Notes: generated by a model not told the origin, from the letters alone. A stretch of DNA of 48,171 nucleotides from an uncultured Bacilli bacterium (GCA_934101275.1 CAKOQM010000005.1:1-48171), one strand, 5' to 3'; positions 16,112 through 25,271 are shown, counted from the first letter of the stretch. Program-made: numbers and translations.

Positions 16112-17944
16112 TTACAGCCTTAATGATTCCGTTTTGTTTGCAAAATTAAACTTATCGGTAATATTTTCAAGTTCTATTTGATTACCAAATTCATCTATTT
16201 TGTATCTTTTAGGAAAGACTTTTTGTTGTCTTTTATTATTATCTTTTTTAATTTTTTCAAGAGTTTTTTCTAAATCTTCGCCCTCTAAATGATAAACTTT
16301 TCTCAAGATTTCCCTAACAGCCATCATAATAGTTTCTCCTGAAATAGGTTTATTCACTTTGGAAACAATATAACTTCCCATATCATAAATAATTTCTTTT
16401 TCATGTTCAAATCTTGATAAATAAGAGGTTGTGGTTAATTCAGGAAAACGAGCTATTAAATCTTTTGTATACGCTGGGGAAAGTTCTTTTAAATTAGAAA
16501 AAAGGTAAGAAATAATACTAGAAAGATTTTTATATATCTTTTCATCTATACGGTCTAAAAGGAAATTAATTTTTTGATAAAATTCTTCTATGGAATCGAC
16601 GTTAAACAATTCAAACGTATCATGACTAAGAAAGTTATAACGTAAGGTCATCGTTTCTTCTTTATTTGTTAAAACAAGGTGGTTATATAAATCTTTATCC
16701 ATAACATTATCCCAAGTAGGATCGGCAACATAAAAGCCATCAATGTCGTATTTAGGATCCTTTATATAAAGATATCGTCTAGCGTGTCCACCAGCAGTTG
16801 CTACCACACATTCATTTTCATCCTTATCATCATAAGACGTATCTACCATAACATTATGTTCGATAGAAGGTATGCCATCTCTTTTCGTTAATTCTTTAAG
16901 TATTTCGGAAAAACCAACACAGACAAGATAATCATTATCTAATATTTCATATAAATTTCTTGAAGCTCTTGCATCGTCTTTATTTTCCTTATAAGGTTTA
17001 AATTTTTTAGCAATGTTATAATCAAAAATATATTTTTCAAAAGGACTTAAATTATTCACACCTTCTCTTAACTGTTCTAGTTTCTTTTCACCCGAAATAA
17101 ACTTTTCTGGAGTGACATAATCAAGACCAATGTAAAGTTTAATGTTTTTATTTAGAAATTTTTCATTTTTCAAAAGATGATTTAAAACGTTTTGTTTATT
17201 TTTCACTTCTATAATAACAGGATTTTTCTTACCAAGTTCAAATAATTTTTCAGATAAGAAAATAGCCTCTTCAATATTTTCTTCGGTCACACGAATTTCC
17301 AATTCGTTATTTTGCAAATATTTTAAGTTAGGAAGTTCTTCTGAATTAATTTTCTCATTAAATATAAGATATGCCCAGTCATCATCTATCAAATCTTTAT
17401 AACGATATCTTCCTAGTAACTTTTTACGAAAATTGCAAGAAATCAAAGGATCAAAGTTATCTTTTAATTTTTCGCAGACACCTTTCGTGTTTACTTCTTT
17501 TATAGTAGATTCTTTTAAAATTTGATAATCTTCTAAGGTTAATTGGTAATCCTTACCTATATAAAGTTCTAGCAAATGAGGATTTTGGGCAAGAGCCTTA
17601 AGAAAACGAGGAGTTATCAAAACATCTGGATAAAGGCAAAAAGAAGAAACCGGCATTCTTTTAAAAAGCTGTTCTAAAAATGAGTCAACTTCTTCTCTAT
17701 GTTTTTGATAATATGTTGGATTAATATATAGTGTTTTATCTTTTTCAAGGCAAAAAGGATGTTCTTCTGTATTATAAATATTTTTAAGAACATTATTGTT
17801 CTTAAATTTCCAAATCTCAGTGTCATCTAAATAAACGATCTCTATATTTAAATGATCTAATAAAGAAGACATCTCATCTAAAGTATACACTTTATACTCT
17901 TCAGGGTTTGTTTCAAAATAGTATCGAACTTTTTCCATTCTCAT
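16112..17944 (-). CDS. Large protein with transglutaminase-like domain
   Basis: A 610-residue protein without signal peptide. Residues 300-430 look like a transglutaminase/papain-like fold, with the catalytic triad C342 (YLVCVGFSEIL), H387 (AGGHARRYLYI) and D408 (YVADPTWDN). The N-terminal 280 residues contain repeated LxxLYIG-like and strand/helix units; the C-terminal 180 are helical. Its start overlaps the amidotransferase stop by one base (TAATG), so it is coupled to the proposed cross-bridge operon. The triad is seen; what it cleaves or cross-links is unknown. Confidence 0.7.
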   Translation of the reverse strand: MRMEKVRYYFETNPEEYKVYTLDEMSSLLDHLNIEIVYLDDTEIWKFKNNNVLKNIYNTEEHPFCLEKDKTLYINPTYYQKHREEVDSFLEQLFKRMPVSSFCLYPDVLITPRFLKALAQNPHLLELYIGKDYQLTLEDYQILKESTIKEVNTKGVCEKLKDNFDPLISCNFRKKLLGRYRYKDLIDDDWAYLIFNEKINSEELPNLKYLQNNELEIRVTEENIEEAIFLSEKLFELGKKNPVIIEVKNKQNVLNHLLKNEKFLNKNIKLYIGLDYVTPEKFISGEKKLEQLREGVNNLSPFEKYIFDYNIAKKFKPYKENKDDARASRNLYEILDNDYLVCVGFSEILKELTKRDGIPSIEHNVMVDTSYDDKDENECVVATAGGHARRYLYIKDPKYDIDGFYVADPTWDNVMDKDLYNHLVLTNKEETMTLRYNFLSHDTFELFNVDSIEEFYQKINFLLDRIDEKIYKNLSSIISYLFSNLKELSPAYTKDLIARFPELTTTSYLSRFEHEKEIIYDMGSYIVSKVNKPISGETIMMAVREILRKVYHLEGEDLEKTLEKIKKDNNKRQQKVFPKRYKIDEFGNQIELENITDKFNFANKTESLRL

Positions 17945-19788
17945 TATGTCCTTTCCTCAAAATATTGTTCATACCAAATACAAAAGCAATAAATATTGTA
18001 TATTTTGCGTCCATTATTTTCTTTATTTTGATAATGATTTTCTAATAAACTAAGAATATAGTTTTGATCGAAAAACTTTGAAACATAGGCTTTTTCAAAT
18101 GTCTTTTTCACCTTGTTATAATATTTTTCTTCTCTTAACCATTTTGAAAAAGGAACCGGAAAACCACATTTTCTTCTTTTGGCCCAGTCAAGAGGAATGG
18201 TTTCTTTTGCTAAATCACGAAATAAAAACTTTGTTTCTTTATTTTTTAATAAATATTTAGAAGGAATGGTTCTAGCAAAATTAAAGACATCAATATCCAT
18301 AAGAGGTGTTCTTAATTCTACAGAATGAGCCATACTCATGCGATCAGCTTTTACTAAAATGTCTTTAGGAAGCCAAAAATTAAAATCAATATACATTTTT
18401 TGGGTTAAAACATCTTCCTTTTTTACCTTGTCATAATAAGGTTTAATAATATCGGATATTTTCTCATCATTTTTTAAAGAATCCGCTAAAATCTTATTCG
18501 CTTCATCACTTTCCATGTAACTACCATGTCCAATATATCTTTCATAAAAAGGTTGACCGTATAAAATCAAGGTATTACGTCCTGGAAAATGTGGTAAATG
18601 TTTACAAATATGACGATTAAACTTTCTTAAAAATAAAGGTAAGTGAAGGTAAAGACGAAGTAAGAAAGGATCATTATATTCATTATAGCCGCCGAACATT
18701 TCATCGGCACCTTCTCCTGCTAAAGCCACTTTGACATCCTTACGTGTTAAATCACTTAAAAAATACAATGGTACGGTAGATAAATTAGCGTGAGGTTCAT
18801 CGGTGTACCACTCTACTTTAGGTAAAGCTTCAAAAAAATCATCGGCACTTACTTTTTCTCGTTTATTTTTGATTTTTAAATTTTTAGATAATTCTTTAGC
18901 ATAATCGGTTTCATCAAAACCAGCATAGGAAAATCCAACGGAATACGTTTTATCGGGTTTGGCGACACTTACCACATAAGAAGAATCAACGCCTCCAGAT
19001 AAATAAGCACCGACTTCAACATCACTTGTTGTTTGATGATAGTAAATAGAATCTTTTAAGACATTCCTTAATTCTTCTTTCATTTCCTCAAAACTCTTTT
19101 TCGTATTTTTACGATCAAAAGAAAGTTCAAAATAAGGTTTAATATCTAACTTACCTTCTTTGTAATGGAAAAAATAACCCGGGCGTAATTTCATAACATC
19201 TTTAAAGAAACTTTCATCTTTGACAGAATATTGGAAAATCAAATACATTTTTAATGCATCGGTGTTTACCTCTTTATAATAATCTGGATGTTCTAATATC
19301 GATTTTATTTCTGAGCCAAAGATAAAGACGCCCTCTTTTTCATAATAATAAAAAGGTTTGATACCAAAATGATCTCTCGCTCCCACAAGTTCCTGTGTTT
19401 CTAAATCATAAATTACAAAGGCAAACATTCCCCTTAATTTATTAAATAAGTCATCTTGCCATTCGATATAGCCATTTAAAATAACTTCAGTATCAGTTTT
19501 AGTTTTAAAGGTATAGCCTTTTTCTTCTAATTCTTCTTTTAATTTTTGATAATTATAAATTTCTCCATTAAAAATAATTGCTTTCTTACCATCCGAAGAA
19601 AAAATAGGTTGAGCCCCCCCTTCAATGTCAATAATGGATAATCTTCTTTGACCTAAAGCTACCACATTGTCGGTAAAAAAACCTTCTCCATCGGGTCCAC
19701 GATGAGCAATTACATCTCCCATTCTTTTAATAATAACATTTTTTTCTTTTTTCTTTCTTTTATCAATAAATCCAACAATTCCACACAT
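17944..19788 (-). CDS. Asparagine synthase-type amidotransferase (AsnB/AsnH)
   Basis: Glutamine-hydrolysing amidotransferase of the AsnB family. I chose ATG 19788, behind AGGAGG, so that Cys2 of MCGIVGF becomes the N-terminal nucleophile after Met removal. The glutaminase domain (1-200) has RRLSIID and FNGEIYN. The synthetase domain has the ATP pyrophosphatase loop LSGGVDSS near residue 260 and GEGADEMFGGY. About 614 residues. The gene is 11 bases after a D-aspartate-ligase-like gene. In Lactococcus the homologue AsnH amidates D-Asp in the peptidoglycan bridge; that role fits this context better than free asparagine synthesis, but both are possible. Confidence 0.85.
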   Translation of the reverse strand: MCGIVGFIDKRKKKEKNVIIKRMGDVIAHRGPDGEGFFTDNVVALGQRRLSIIDIEGGAQPIFSSDGKKAIIFNGEIYNYQKLKEELEEKGYTFKTKTDTEVILNGYIEWQDDLFNKLRGMFAFVIYDLETQELVGARDHFGIKPFYYYEKEGVFIFGSEIKSILEHPDYYKEVNTDALKMYLIFQYSVKDESFFKDVMKLRPGYFFHYKEGKLDIKPYFELSFDRKNTKKSFEEMKEELRNVLKDSIYYHQTTSDVEVGAYLSGGVDSSYVVSVAKPDKTYSVGFSYAGFDETDYAKELSKNLKIKNKREKVSADDFFEALPKVEWYTDEPHANLSTVPLYFLSDLTRKDVKVALAGEGADEMFGGYNEYNDPFLLRLYLHLPLFLRKFNRHICKHLPHFPGRNTLILYGQPFYERYIGHGSYMESDEANKILADSLKNDEKISDIIKPYYDKVKKEDVLTQKMYIDFNFWLPKDILVKADRMSMAHSVELRTPLMDIDVFNFARTIPSKYLLKNKETKFLFRDLAKETIPLDWAKRRKCGFPVPFSKWLREEKYYNKVKKTFEKAYVSKFFDQNYILSLLENHYQNKENNGRKIYNIYCFCIWYEQYFEERT

Positions 19789-19799
19789 ATGCTTCCTCC

Positions 19800-21011
19800 T
19801 TATGCTTTCCAATAACTGTTTTGATATTCTTTTTTATAATGCCATAGTCTTTTTTTCATCATTAAAAATCGTTTGAAATTTTTATCTTTAGGGCATTGCA
19901 TAGGACTTACTCTTTTATGCCATAATTTTAAAGCTTCTTTTTTAAAAGCTTCATTTGTCACATACGTTTTAACAATATCTTTAGGAACAAAAGATAATAA
20001 GCACTCCTCTTTTAAATCAAGAAAAGGGAGATCCTCATTTAAAATTAAATCCTTTAACATAATTTCAACTAAATTAGCTTTTAAAGGGGTTAAATAGTAA
20101 CTACAACGTCCTTGTCTAGCATTGATTTCTAAAACTTTGAAAGTCTTACTTTTTTGATCATATTTCATATCAAATTCAAAAAAGCCATTCATGCCAAGTG
20201 TTTCCATAAAGCTTATAATATCCTCTTTCATTTTAGAAGGATCAAGGCCAAAAGTATTAAAACCATTAATAAGACAAGCAGCATTGCCTACCATAGATTT
20301 TGTTCTTTCTTGAAGACCTATTTGGGCAAAACTAATGACTTTTACTTTACCTTTTTTAGAAACATAAACCACACTGTCAAAAAGATAAGAATCATCTCCT
20401 CTGATGTATTCTTGTAAAATAAGTTTTTCTTTATAACCAGCACTTTTAATACGATGGATAGTATTTAAAAGTTCTTCTTCGCTTTCAATTTTATAAATTT
20501 TATTTTTACCCGGAAAACTCAAATGATTATAAGAAACGACATCGGCTGGTTTTAAAATCATGGGATAACTCATCGTCGGAACTAAACTATCTTTCGTGAC
20601 ATCAAAATAATAGGTTAAAGGAAAACTTAGTGAAGACGTTTTATACGTTTTATAAAATTTTTCTTTATTCGTTAAGCTTTCTAAAACTTTAGCGGATTGT
20701 TTAAAATAAACAAGGTTATGTTCTAATATTTTTTGGTTACGGGCTAAAAACAAAGAATATGTTTCATTCGTGCTGATTACTAAAACTCTACTCTCTATAT
20801 TTTTAAGCGCATAACGATTTAATATTTTAACAAATTCTTGTTCTTCCCATAAATTAGGCTCATATTCTATCGTTAAAATATTAGAAAATTTTGTGAAAGC
20901 CAAACGATCTTTGGCAATTAAATGGGCCTTTTTATGGGTATATTCATAAGTACAACGGGCCATATAATAAGCATTCGCATCACTTCCTAAAATTAATATT
21001 TTTGTATCCAT
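19800..21011 (-). CDS. ATP-grasp ligase, D-aspartate ligase-like
   Basis: A 403-residue cytoplasmic ATP-grasp enzyme. The N-terminus (ILILGSDANAYYMARCTYEY) resembles D-aspartate ligases of the Aslfm/AslA family, which attach D-Asp to the Lys side chain of peptidoglycan precursors. ATP-grasp elements follow: YPMILKPADV (about 150), LILQEYIRGDD (about 200) and the metal-binding FKVLEINARQG (about 290). I chose ATG 21011 because GAGG is nine bases away; ATG 21017 is too close. It sits between a PLP racemase and an AsnH-like amidotransferase, as in D-Asx bridge pathways. Confidence 0.75.
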   Translation of the reverse strand: MDTKILILGSDANAYYMARCTYEYTHKKAHLIAKDRLAFTKFSNILTIEYEPNLWEEQEFVKILNRYALKNIESRVLVISTNETYSLFLARNQKILEHNLVYFKQSAKVLESLTNKEKFYKTYKTSSLSFPLTYYFDVTKDSLVPTMSYPMILKPADVVSYNHLSFPGKNKIYKIESEEELLNTIHRIKSAGYKEKLILQEYIRGDDSYLFDSVVYVSKKGKVKVISFAQIGLQERTKSMVGNAACLINGFNTFGLDPSKMKEDIISFMETLGMNGFFEFDMKYDQKSKTFKVLEINARQGRCSYYLTPLKANLVEIMLKDLILNEDLPFLDLKEECLLSFVPKDIVKTYVTNEAFKKEALKLWHKRVSPMQCPKDKNFKRFLMMKKRLWHYKKEYQNSYWKA

Positions 21012-21027
21012 AATCATCTTCCTCTTC

Positions 21028-22206
21028 TTAATATTTTATTTCTTTTATATTATCATCTTTTTGATAAAGATAAGGCACTCTCGTTGAAATATCATTAAAT
21101 AAATGATAAGCATTTTTATGTGTTCTTGCACACAGCATTTTAATAGACATGTGAGGCCCTATAATCTCAACCGGGGTATGCAAAGGTATTTTTTCTTTAC
21201 TGTATACCATTATCATATCCATACAATCAGAAACTATTTTATAAAAGTTTCCTTTTATCCAAACGCTTTTAAAGGCTTTGGTTACCCCATCGGCATAACC
21301 TATTGGAATAGTTAAAATATAACCATCTTCTTCCATTTTATAGGTATTATACCCAATAACTTCTCCTTTTTTGACAAATCTTTCACTCATCACTTCTGAA
21401 AATAAAGTAAAAGCAGGTGTTACTTTTAAATCATTTTCTAAAATTGTCGGACTACACTGATTTTTCTTTTGCAAATATTTAAGTTTTAACATTCTTAATT
21501 TACCTTTAAAACTAGTATCTTTGATTCTACTTTGATTAAAACCATATAAAACAATACCCAAACGAATGCCGGTTGCAAAAGAAAATTTTTCATGCTCCAC
21601 TAAAGTAAGGCTTCTTCCTAAATGAACGATAGGAATTTCTTTTAAATCTATGAGGCTTGTGATATCTAAAAAGGCTTTTACTTGTAAATCATAATAGGGA
21701 TCCGAAACTCCTGAAGTAGCAAAATGTGTATAAACACCTTCTACAATAATATTTTTATTTTTCTTTAGTAAATGGTAGGCTTTTTGAAAGTCTTTTTTAT
21801 CCATAAAGCCTAGACGGTGCATACCAGAATCCACTTTTAAATGAACTTTCACTTTTTTAGAAAGATCTTTTAAAGAAAGCTCTTTAGCTTCTTCTAGACT
21901 TTCGATTGTTAGAGTAACATCATACTTTAAAATATCATCCAAATAAGTAAGAGAAATAGGTTCTAAAGAAAGAATTGGTGTTTCTTTATCATACTTACGA
22001 ACTTCTTTAGCTTCTTCTAAAGAGGAAACAGCAAAATAATTAATGCCTCCTTCTTTTAAAGATTTCACCGTATAAAAGCCATGATGATAAGCATTATTTT
22101 TAACAACTCCAATATAATACTTATAATCTGGATATTTCTCTTTTATGGCAATCACATTATTTTTTAAAATCGTTTCATCAATTTTAACATAACTTTTTCT
22201 TTGCAA
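21028..22206 (-). CDS. Fold-type III PLP amino-acid racemase (alanine racemase family)
   Basis: A 392-residue alanine-racemase-family enzyme. The PLP lysine lies in VVKNNAYHHG near residue 37, the substrate-facing LKVDSGMHRLGF near 125, and the catalytic Tyr in IPIGYADG near 300; the C-terminus ends STRVPYLY. The family makes D-Ala for the cell wall. Because the next gene is a D-aspartate-ligase-like enzyme, a D-Asp-forming activity is an open alternative. The only start in frame is TTG at 22206, preceded by AAAAGGATGATG. An extended -10 TGT-TATAAT lies at 22233-22228. Confidence 0.85.
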   Translation of the reverse strand: MQRKSYVKIDETILKNNVIAIKEKYPDYKYYIGVVKNNAYHHGFYTVKSLKEGGINYFAVSSLEEAKEVRKYDKETPILSLEPISLTYLDDILKYDVTLTIESLEEAKELSLKDLSKKVKVHLKVDSGMHRLGFMDKKDFQKAYHLLKKNKNIIVEGVYTHFATSGVSDPYYDLQVKAFLDITSLIDLKEIPIVHLGRSLTLVEHEKFSFATGIRLGIVLYGFNQSRIKDTSFKGKLRMLKLKYLQKKNQCSPTILENDLKVTPAFTLFSEVMSERFVKKGEVIGYNTYKMEEDGYILTIPIGYADGVTKAFKSVWIKGNFYKIVSDCMDMIMVYSKEKIPLHTPVEIIGPHMSIKMLCARTHKNAYHLFNDISTRVPYLYQKDDNIKEIKY

Positions 22207-22261
22207 ATGGCATCATCCTTTTGCAAAATTATAACACGAAAAGAAAGACAATATGAAAAAA

Positions 22262-22282
22262 ATGACTTTTCTAGTCATTTTT
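22262..22282 (-). terminator. Terminator of tyrS
   Basis: Minus-strand ATGACT-AGAAA-AGTCAT followed by TTTTTT, overlapping the tyrS stop codon. Confidence 0.75.
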
Positions 22283-23497
22283 ATGAGAAACTAAATAATA
22301 TTTTTTCTTGCCACGACGAATAACATTATATTTACGATCTTCATCTAACAAATAGTTTTCATCGTTTACCAAAGTTCCATTCACACTGATGGCATTACCA
22401 CTTAGAAATTCTCTAGCTTCTCTTTTAGATGCCGCTACTTTTTCTTGAACTAAAAATTCAATAAGGGGTAACTTTTCATAATTTAAAACAGGAACTCCTT
22501 TAAAAACCATTGCAATTTCCTTATCTGTAAGATCACTTACCTTACCTGTGAAAAGACATCCCGATACTTCTTTGGCATGGAGGTATTCTTCTTCACCATG
22601 TAAATCCGTAATGATTTCTTTAGCTAATGTTTTTTGGGCTAAACGAAGTTCAGGATGGGCTAAATGCTCTTTTTCTATTTCTAAGATTTCTTCCTTACTT
22701 AAGAAAGTAAAGACTTTTAAATAACTTATAACCATCTCATCATCAGTATTGACAAGGTATTGATATAGTTCATAGCTACTTGTTTTGTCTTTATTAAGCC
22801 ATAAAGCATTGCCTTCACTTTTGCCAAATTTTTTCCCCATTTTATCGACAATTAAAGGCATTGTAAAACCATAAGCTTCTTTACCTGTTTTCTTTTTAAT
22901 AAGTTCAATACCCGTGGTAATGTTTCCCCATTGATCAGAACCGGCAGCTTGTAAAACACAGTTTTCATGTTCAAATAAATGAAGGAAATCATAACCTTGT
23001 AATAATGTATAAGAAAATTCAGCATAAGTAATACCAGTTTCTAAGCGTCTTGCGATAATATCTTTATTTAACATATAGTTAACATTAATATACTTACCAA
23101 TATCTCTTAAAAAACCAAGGAAGGTTACGTCTTTTGTCCAATCATAGTTATTAACGATTTGAACATTACCTTTAAAGATTTCATTTACTTGTTTTTGAAT
23201 GCCTTTCGTATTTTCTAAAACTTTTTCATAAGAGATGATTTCTCTTTCAGCTGTTGGTCTAGGGTCTCCAATAAGCCCAGTAGAACCGCCCATTAATAAA
23301 ATAGGATGATGACCATATAAAGCAAGTCTTTTGGCTGTTACTAAAGAACTATAATGCCCTAGATGTAGGCTATCTGCAGAAGGATCTGTTCCCCAGTAAA
23401 AAGTAATTTTTTCATTATCGAGTAATTTTTTTAAATCAGGTGTCGAAGTATCTTTAATTAAACCACGCCACATTAAATCTTCATATAAACTTTGCAT
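22271..23497 (-). CDS. tyrS: Tyrosyl-tRNA synthetase
   Basis: Class I synthetase that charges tRNA-Tyr, 408 residues. The HIGH motif reads HLGHY (FYWGTDPSADSLHLGHY, near residue 47), the substrate pocket shows LLQGYDFLHLF and GSDQWGNITTG, and the KMSKS loop reads KFGKS (GKKFGKSEGNALW, near 235). The C-terminal S4 RNA-binding domain spans about 340-408 (ASKREAREFLSGNAISVNG). A T-box leader of unusual shortness precedes it. Confidence 0.97.
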   Translation of the reverse strand: MQSLYEDLMWRGLIKDTSTPDLKKLLDNEKITFYWGTDPSADSLHLGHYSSLVTAKRLALYGHHPILLMGGSTGLIGDPRPTAEREIISYEKVLENTKGIQKQVNEIFKGNVQIVNNYDWTKDVTFLGFLRDIGKYINVNYMLNKDIIARRLETGITYAEFSYTLLQGYDFLHLFEHENCVLQAAGSDQWGNITTGIELIKKKTGKEAYGFTMPLIVDKMGKKFGKSEGNALWLNKDKTSSYELYQYLVNTDDEMVISYLKVFTFLSKEEILEIEKEHLAHPELRLAQKTLAKEIITDLHGEEEYLHAKEVSGCLFTGKVSDLTDKEIAMVFKGVPVLNYEKLPLIEFLVQEKVAASKREAREFLSGNAISVNGTLVNDENYLLDEDRKYNVIRRGKKKYYLVSHKND

Positions 23498-23517
23498 ATT
23501 TTTTCCTCTTTCTAAAA

Positions 23518-23650
23518 TAAAAAAATTCTATGACTAAAGGACGAGTTTACCCCGCGGTACCACCTTTATTCATAGAATAATCTATCTTTCTTTAATTAAC
23601 GCTTAATAACGATTTGACTCCACTGGTTGTAAGGCAGTATCTTCATCAAC
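23518..23650 (-). promoter_or_regulatory. T-box riboswitch with ultra-short Stem I (Tyr)
   Basis: The T-box core AAAGGTGGTACCGCG is at 23567-23553, with AAAGG/CCTTT antiterminator pairing. The terminator pairs ATTCTATGA (23578-23570) with TCATAGAAT (23533-23525), followed by six T. Instead of the terminator arm, TTATTC-TAT-GAATAA can form before the core. Only about 80 nt separate the predicted start of transcription from the core, where about 150-200 is usual. There the hairpin ACTG-CCTTACAAC-CAGT presents TAC, the Tyr codon, followed by A (23631-23629) in its loop. It looks like a minimal decoding hairpin. Confidence 0.8.
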
Positions 23651-23656
23651 AAGGTT

Positions 23657-23685
23657 ATTTTAACAAATATTTTAAGGCGTTTCAA
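23657..23685 (-). promoter_or_regulatory. Promoter of tyrS T-box
   Basis: TTGAAA (23685-23680), 17-bp spacer, TAAAAT (23662-23657); it overlaps the end of mutM. Confidence 0.65.
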
Positions 23686-24505
23686 CTACTTTTTGACACG
23701 TTTCACAGTAATAAGTACTTCTGCCCCCAATAAAGGATACTTTAATTGGTGTCCCACAGATTTTACAAGGCTGTTTAGCCATTTTATGAACCATTAAACA
23801 TTGTTGGAAACGACCAGTGACACCTAAAGAACTTGTATAACTTCGAATGGTTGTTCCACCCATTTCAATGGCTGCTTTAATAATATAATTTGCTTTATTT
23901 TTTATTTCTTCACATTCTTCTAAAGTGATTTCACTTCCTTTTTTAAAAGGTGAAATACGGGCGGCAAACAAAACTTCATTGGCATAAATATTACCAAGAC
24001 CACTAATGATAGTTTGGTCAAGTAAAAGAGTTTTGATAGGCAAATTATGTTTATGAAACTTTTCATATAAATATTCTTTGGTTAAAGCTTCATCCATAGG
24101 TTCAATACCTTGCTTTTTAATTCCTTCAAATTCATTTACTTTGTCTTTTAAAACAAGTTTCATACGACCAAATTTACGCGTGTCGTGATAACGAAGAGTC
24201 GTATTGTCTATAAAGGTAATAATGACATGTTCATGTTTCTCTATAGGTTCCGTACTATTTTTAATAAAATATTTTCCTTCCATTCTTAAGTGACTTAATA
24301 GATAATATTTTTCTGTTTCAAATAGCAACCACTTACCTCTTCTTTTAATATCTATAAAACTTTGATTTATTAAAGAAGAGCAAAAATAATCTTTATTATC
24401 TAAAAGCATTGGTTCATAATATACATCTACTTTTTTAATTTTTTTACCTAAAATACGTTTCTTTAAAGTATTACGAACGGTTTCTACTTCCGCAATTTCT
24501 GGCAT
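23672..24505 (-). CDS. mutM: Formamidopyrimidine-DNA glycosylase
   Basis: Removes oxidised purines such as 8-oxoguanine from DNA and cuts the abasic site. 277 residues, normal length. After Met comes the catalytic PE (MPEIAEVETVRNTL; usually MPELPEVETV). The H2TH region carries TLLLDQTIISGLGNIYANEVLF, and a C-terminal zinc finger has CKICG and CETC. It lies two bases after the class I amidotransferase gene and is probably in the polA operon. Confidence 0.95.
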   Translation of the reverse strand: MPEIAEVETVRNTLKKRILGKKIKKVDVYYEPMLLDNKDYFCSSLINQSFIDIKRRGKWLLFETEKYYLLSHLRMEGKYFIKNSTEPIEKHEHVIITFIDNTTLRYHDTRKFGRMKLVLKDKVNEFEGIKKQGIEPMDEALTKEYLYEKFHKHNLPIKTLLLDQTIISGLGNIYANEVLFAARISPFKKGSEITLEECEEIKNKANYIIKAAIEMGGTTIRSYTSSLGVTGRFQQCLMVHKMAKQPCKICGTPIKVSFIGGRSTYYCETCQKVVETP

Positions 24506-24507
24506 AA

Positions 24508-25251
24508 CTACATTCCTTTCATTTTAATATCTTTTTCGTTTTCTAAGGCCTTATCTACTAGCCATTTAAATATTTTCGCATCTTTTTCAATTTCAGGATG
24601 AAACTGTACGCCTAAAATAAAGTCTTTATATTCTACTGCCTCGACCACATTATCTTTCGTTTGGGCTGTTACTTGTAAAATTTTAGGCGTTCTTTTAACG
24701 ATATAACCGTGAAGACTTACGACTTCTTTTTTATCTACTTCATAAATACTTTTCAAAATACTTCCGTCTTTTATCTTTATTTCATGACGGGCATTATTAA
24801 TTGTTTCTTCTTCCTTAGTAACATAATGAGAATGAAAAGGTACGTTATTGGCAAGTCCTAAATAAGGATTTTCTTCTTTTCCTTTATCATAAACTTCTTT
24901 AAAACTTAGTTCTGGAAATTTTTCTTTATCTTCTAAAACATTGAAAAATGTTGTAATAGCTTGCATACCTAAGCACACACCCAGTAAAGGCTTATGATTT
25001 TTCACGGCATCTTCAATAATAGGATAAAATTCCTTTAAAATTTTATTTCCTCCGGGCCAGATATAAGCATCACAGATTGGTAAATAATCCCAAATATTTT
25101 TATCTAAAAGACCAATGGCTACTCCGCCACACTCGGTAATTTTAGAAACATACATGGACACAAAAGAGGCTCTATCTTGATAAGGATCATTTTCCACATT
25201 TGTTAAATTGTAAGTTGGAACAATACCAACGACTGGTTTATTTAAAATCAT
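24508..25251 (-). CDS. Class I glutamine amidotransferase-like hydrolase (peptidase C26)
   Basis: A 247-residue protein of the gamma-glutamyl hydrolase / PuuD-like family. The nucleophile elbow is GVCLGMQ with Cys near residue 98, and the His-Glu pair is in VQFHPE near 220. The N-terminus VVGIVPTYNL is typical. The substrate cannot be read from sequence; gamma-glutamyl-GABA or a similar gamma-glutamyl compound is the family guess. It sits between polA and mutM. Confidence 0.85.
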   Translation of the reverse strand: MILNKPVVGIVPTYNLTNVENDPYQDRASFVSMYVSKITECGGVAIGLLDKNIWDYLPICDAYIWPGGNKILKEFYPIIEDAVKNHKPLLGVCLGMQAITTFFNVLEDKEKFPELSFKEVYDKGKEENPYLGLANNVPFHSHYVTKEEETINNARHEIKIKDGSILKSIYEVDKKEVVSLHGYIVKRTPKILQVTAQTKDNVVEAVEYKDFILGVQFHPEIEKDAKIFKWLVDKALENEKDIKMKGM

Positions 25252-25271
25252 TTTAGTCCTTCTTTTCTATA

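Noticed and set aside
19800..21011. D-alanine-D-alanine ligase or carbamoyl-phosphate synthase
   Set aside because: ATP-grasp features are shared, but the N-terminus (LGSDANAYYMAR) and the gene context match the D-aspartate ligase type better.
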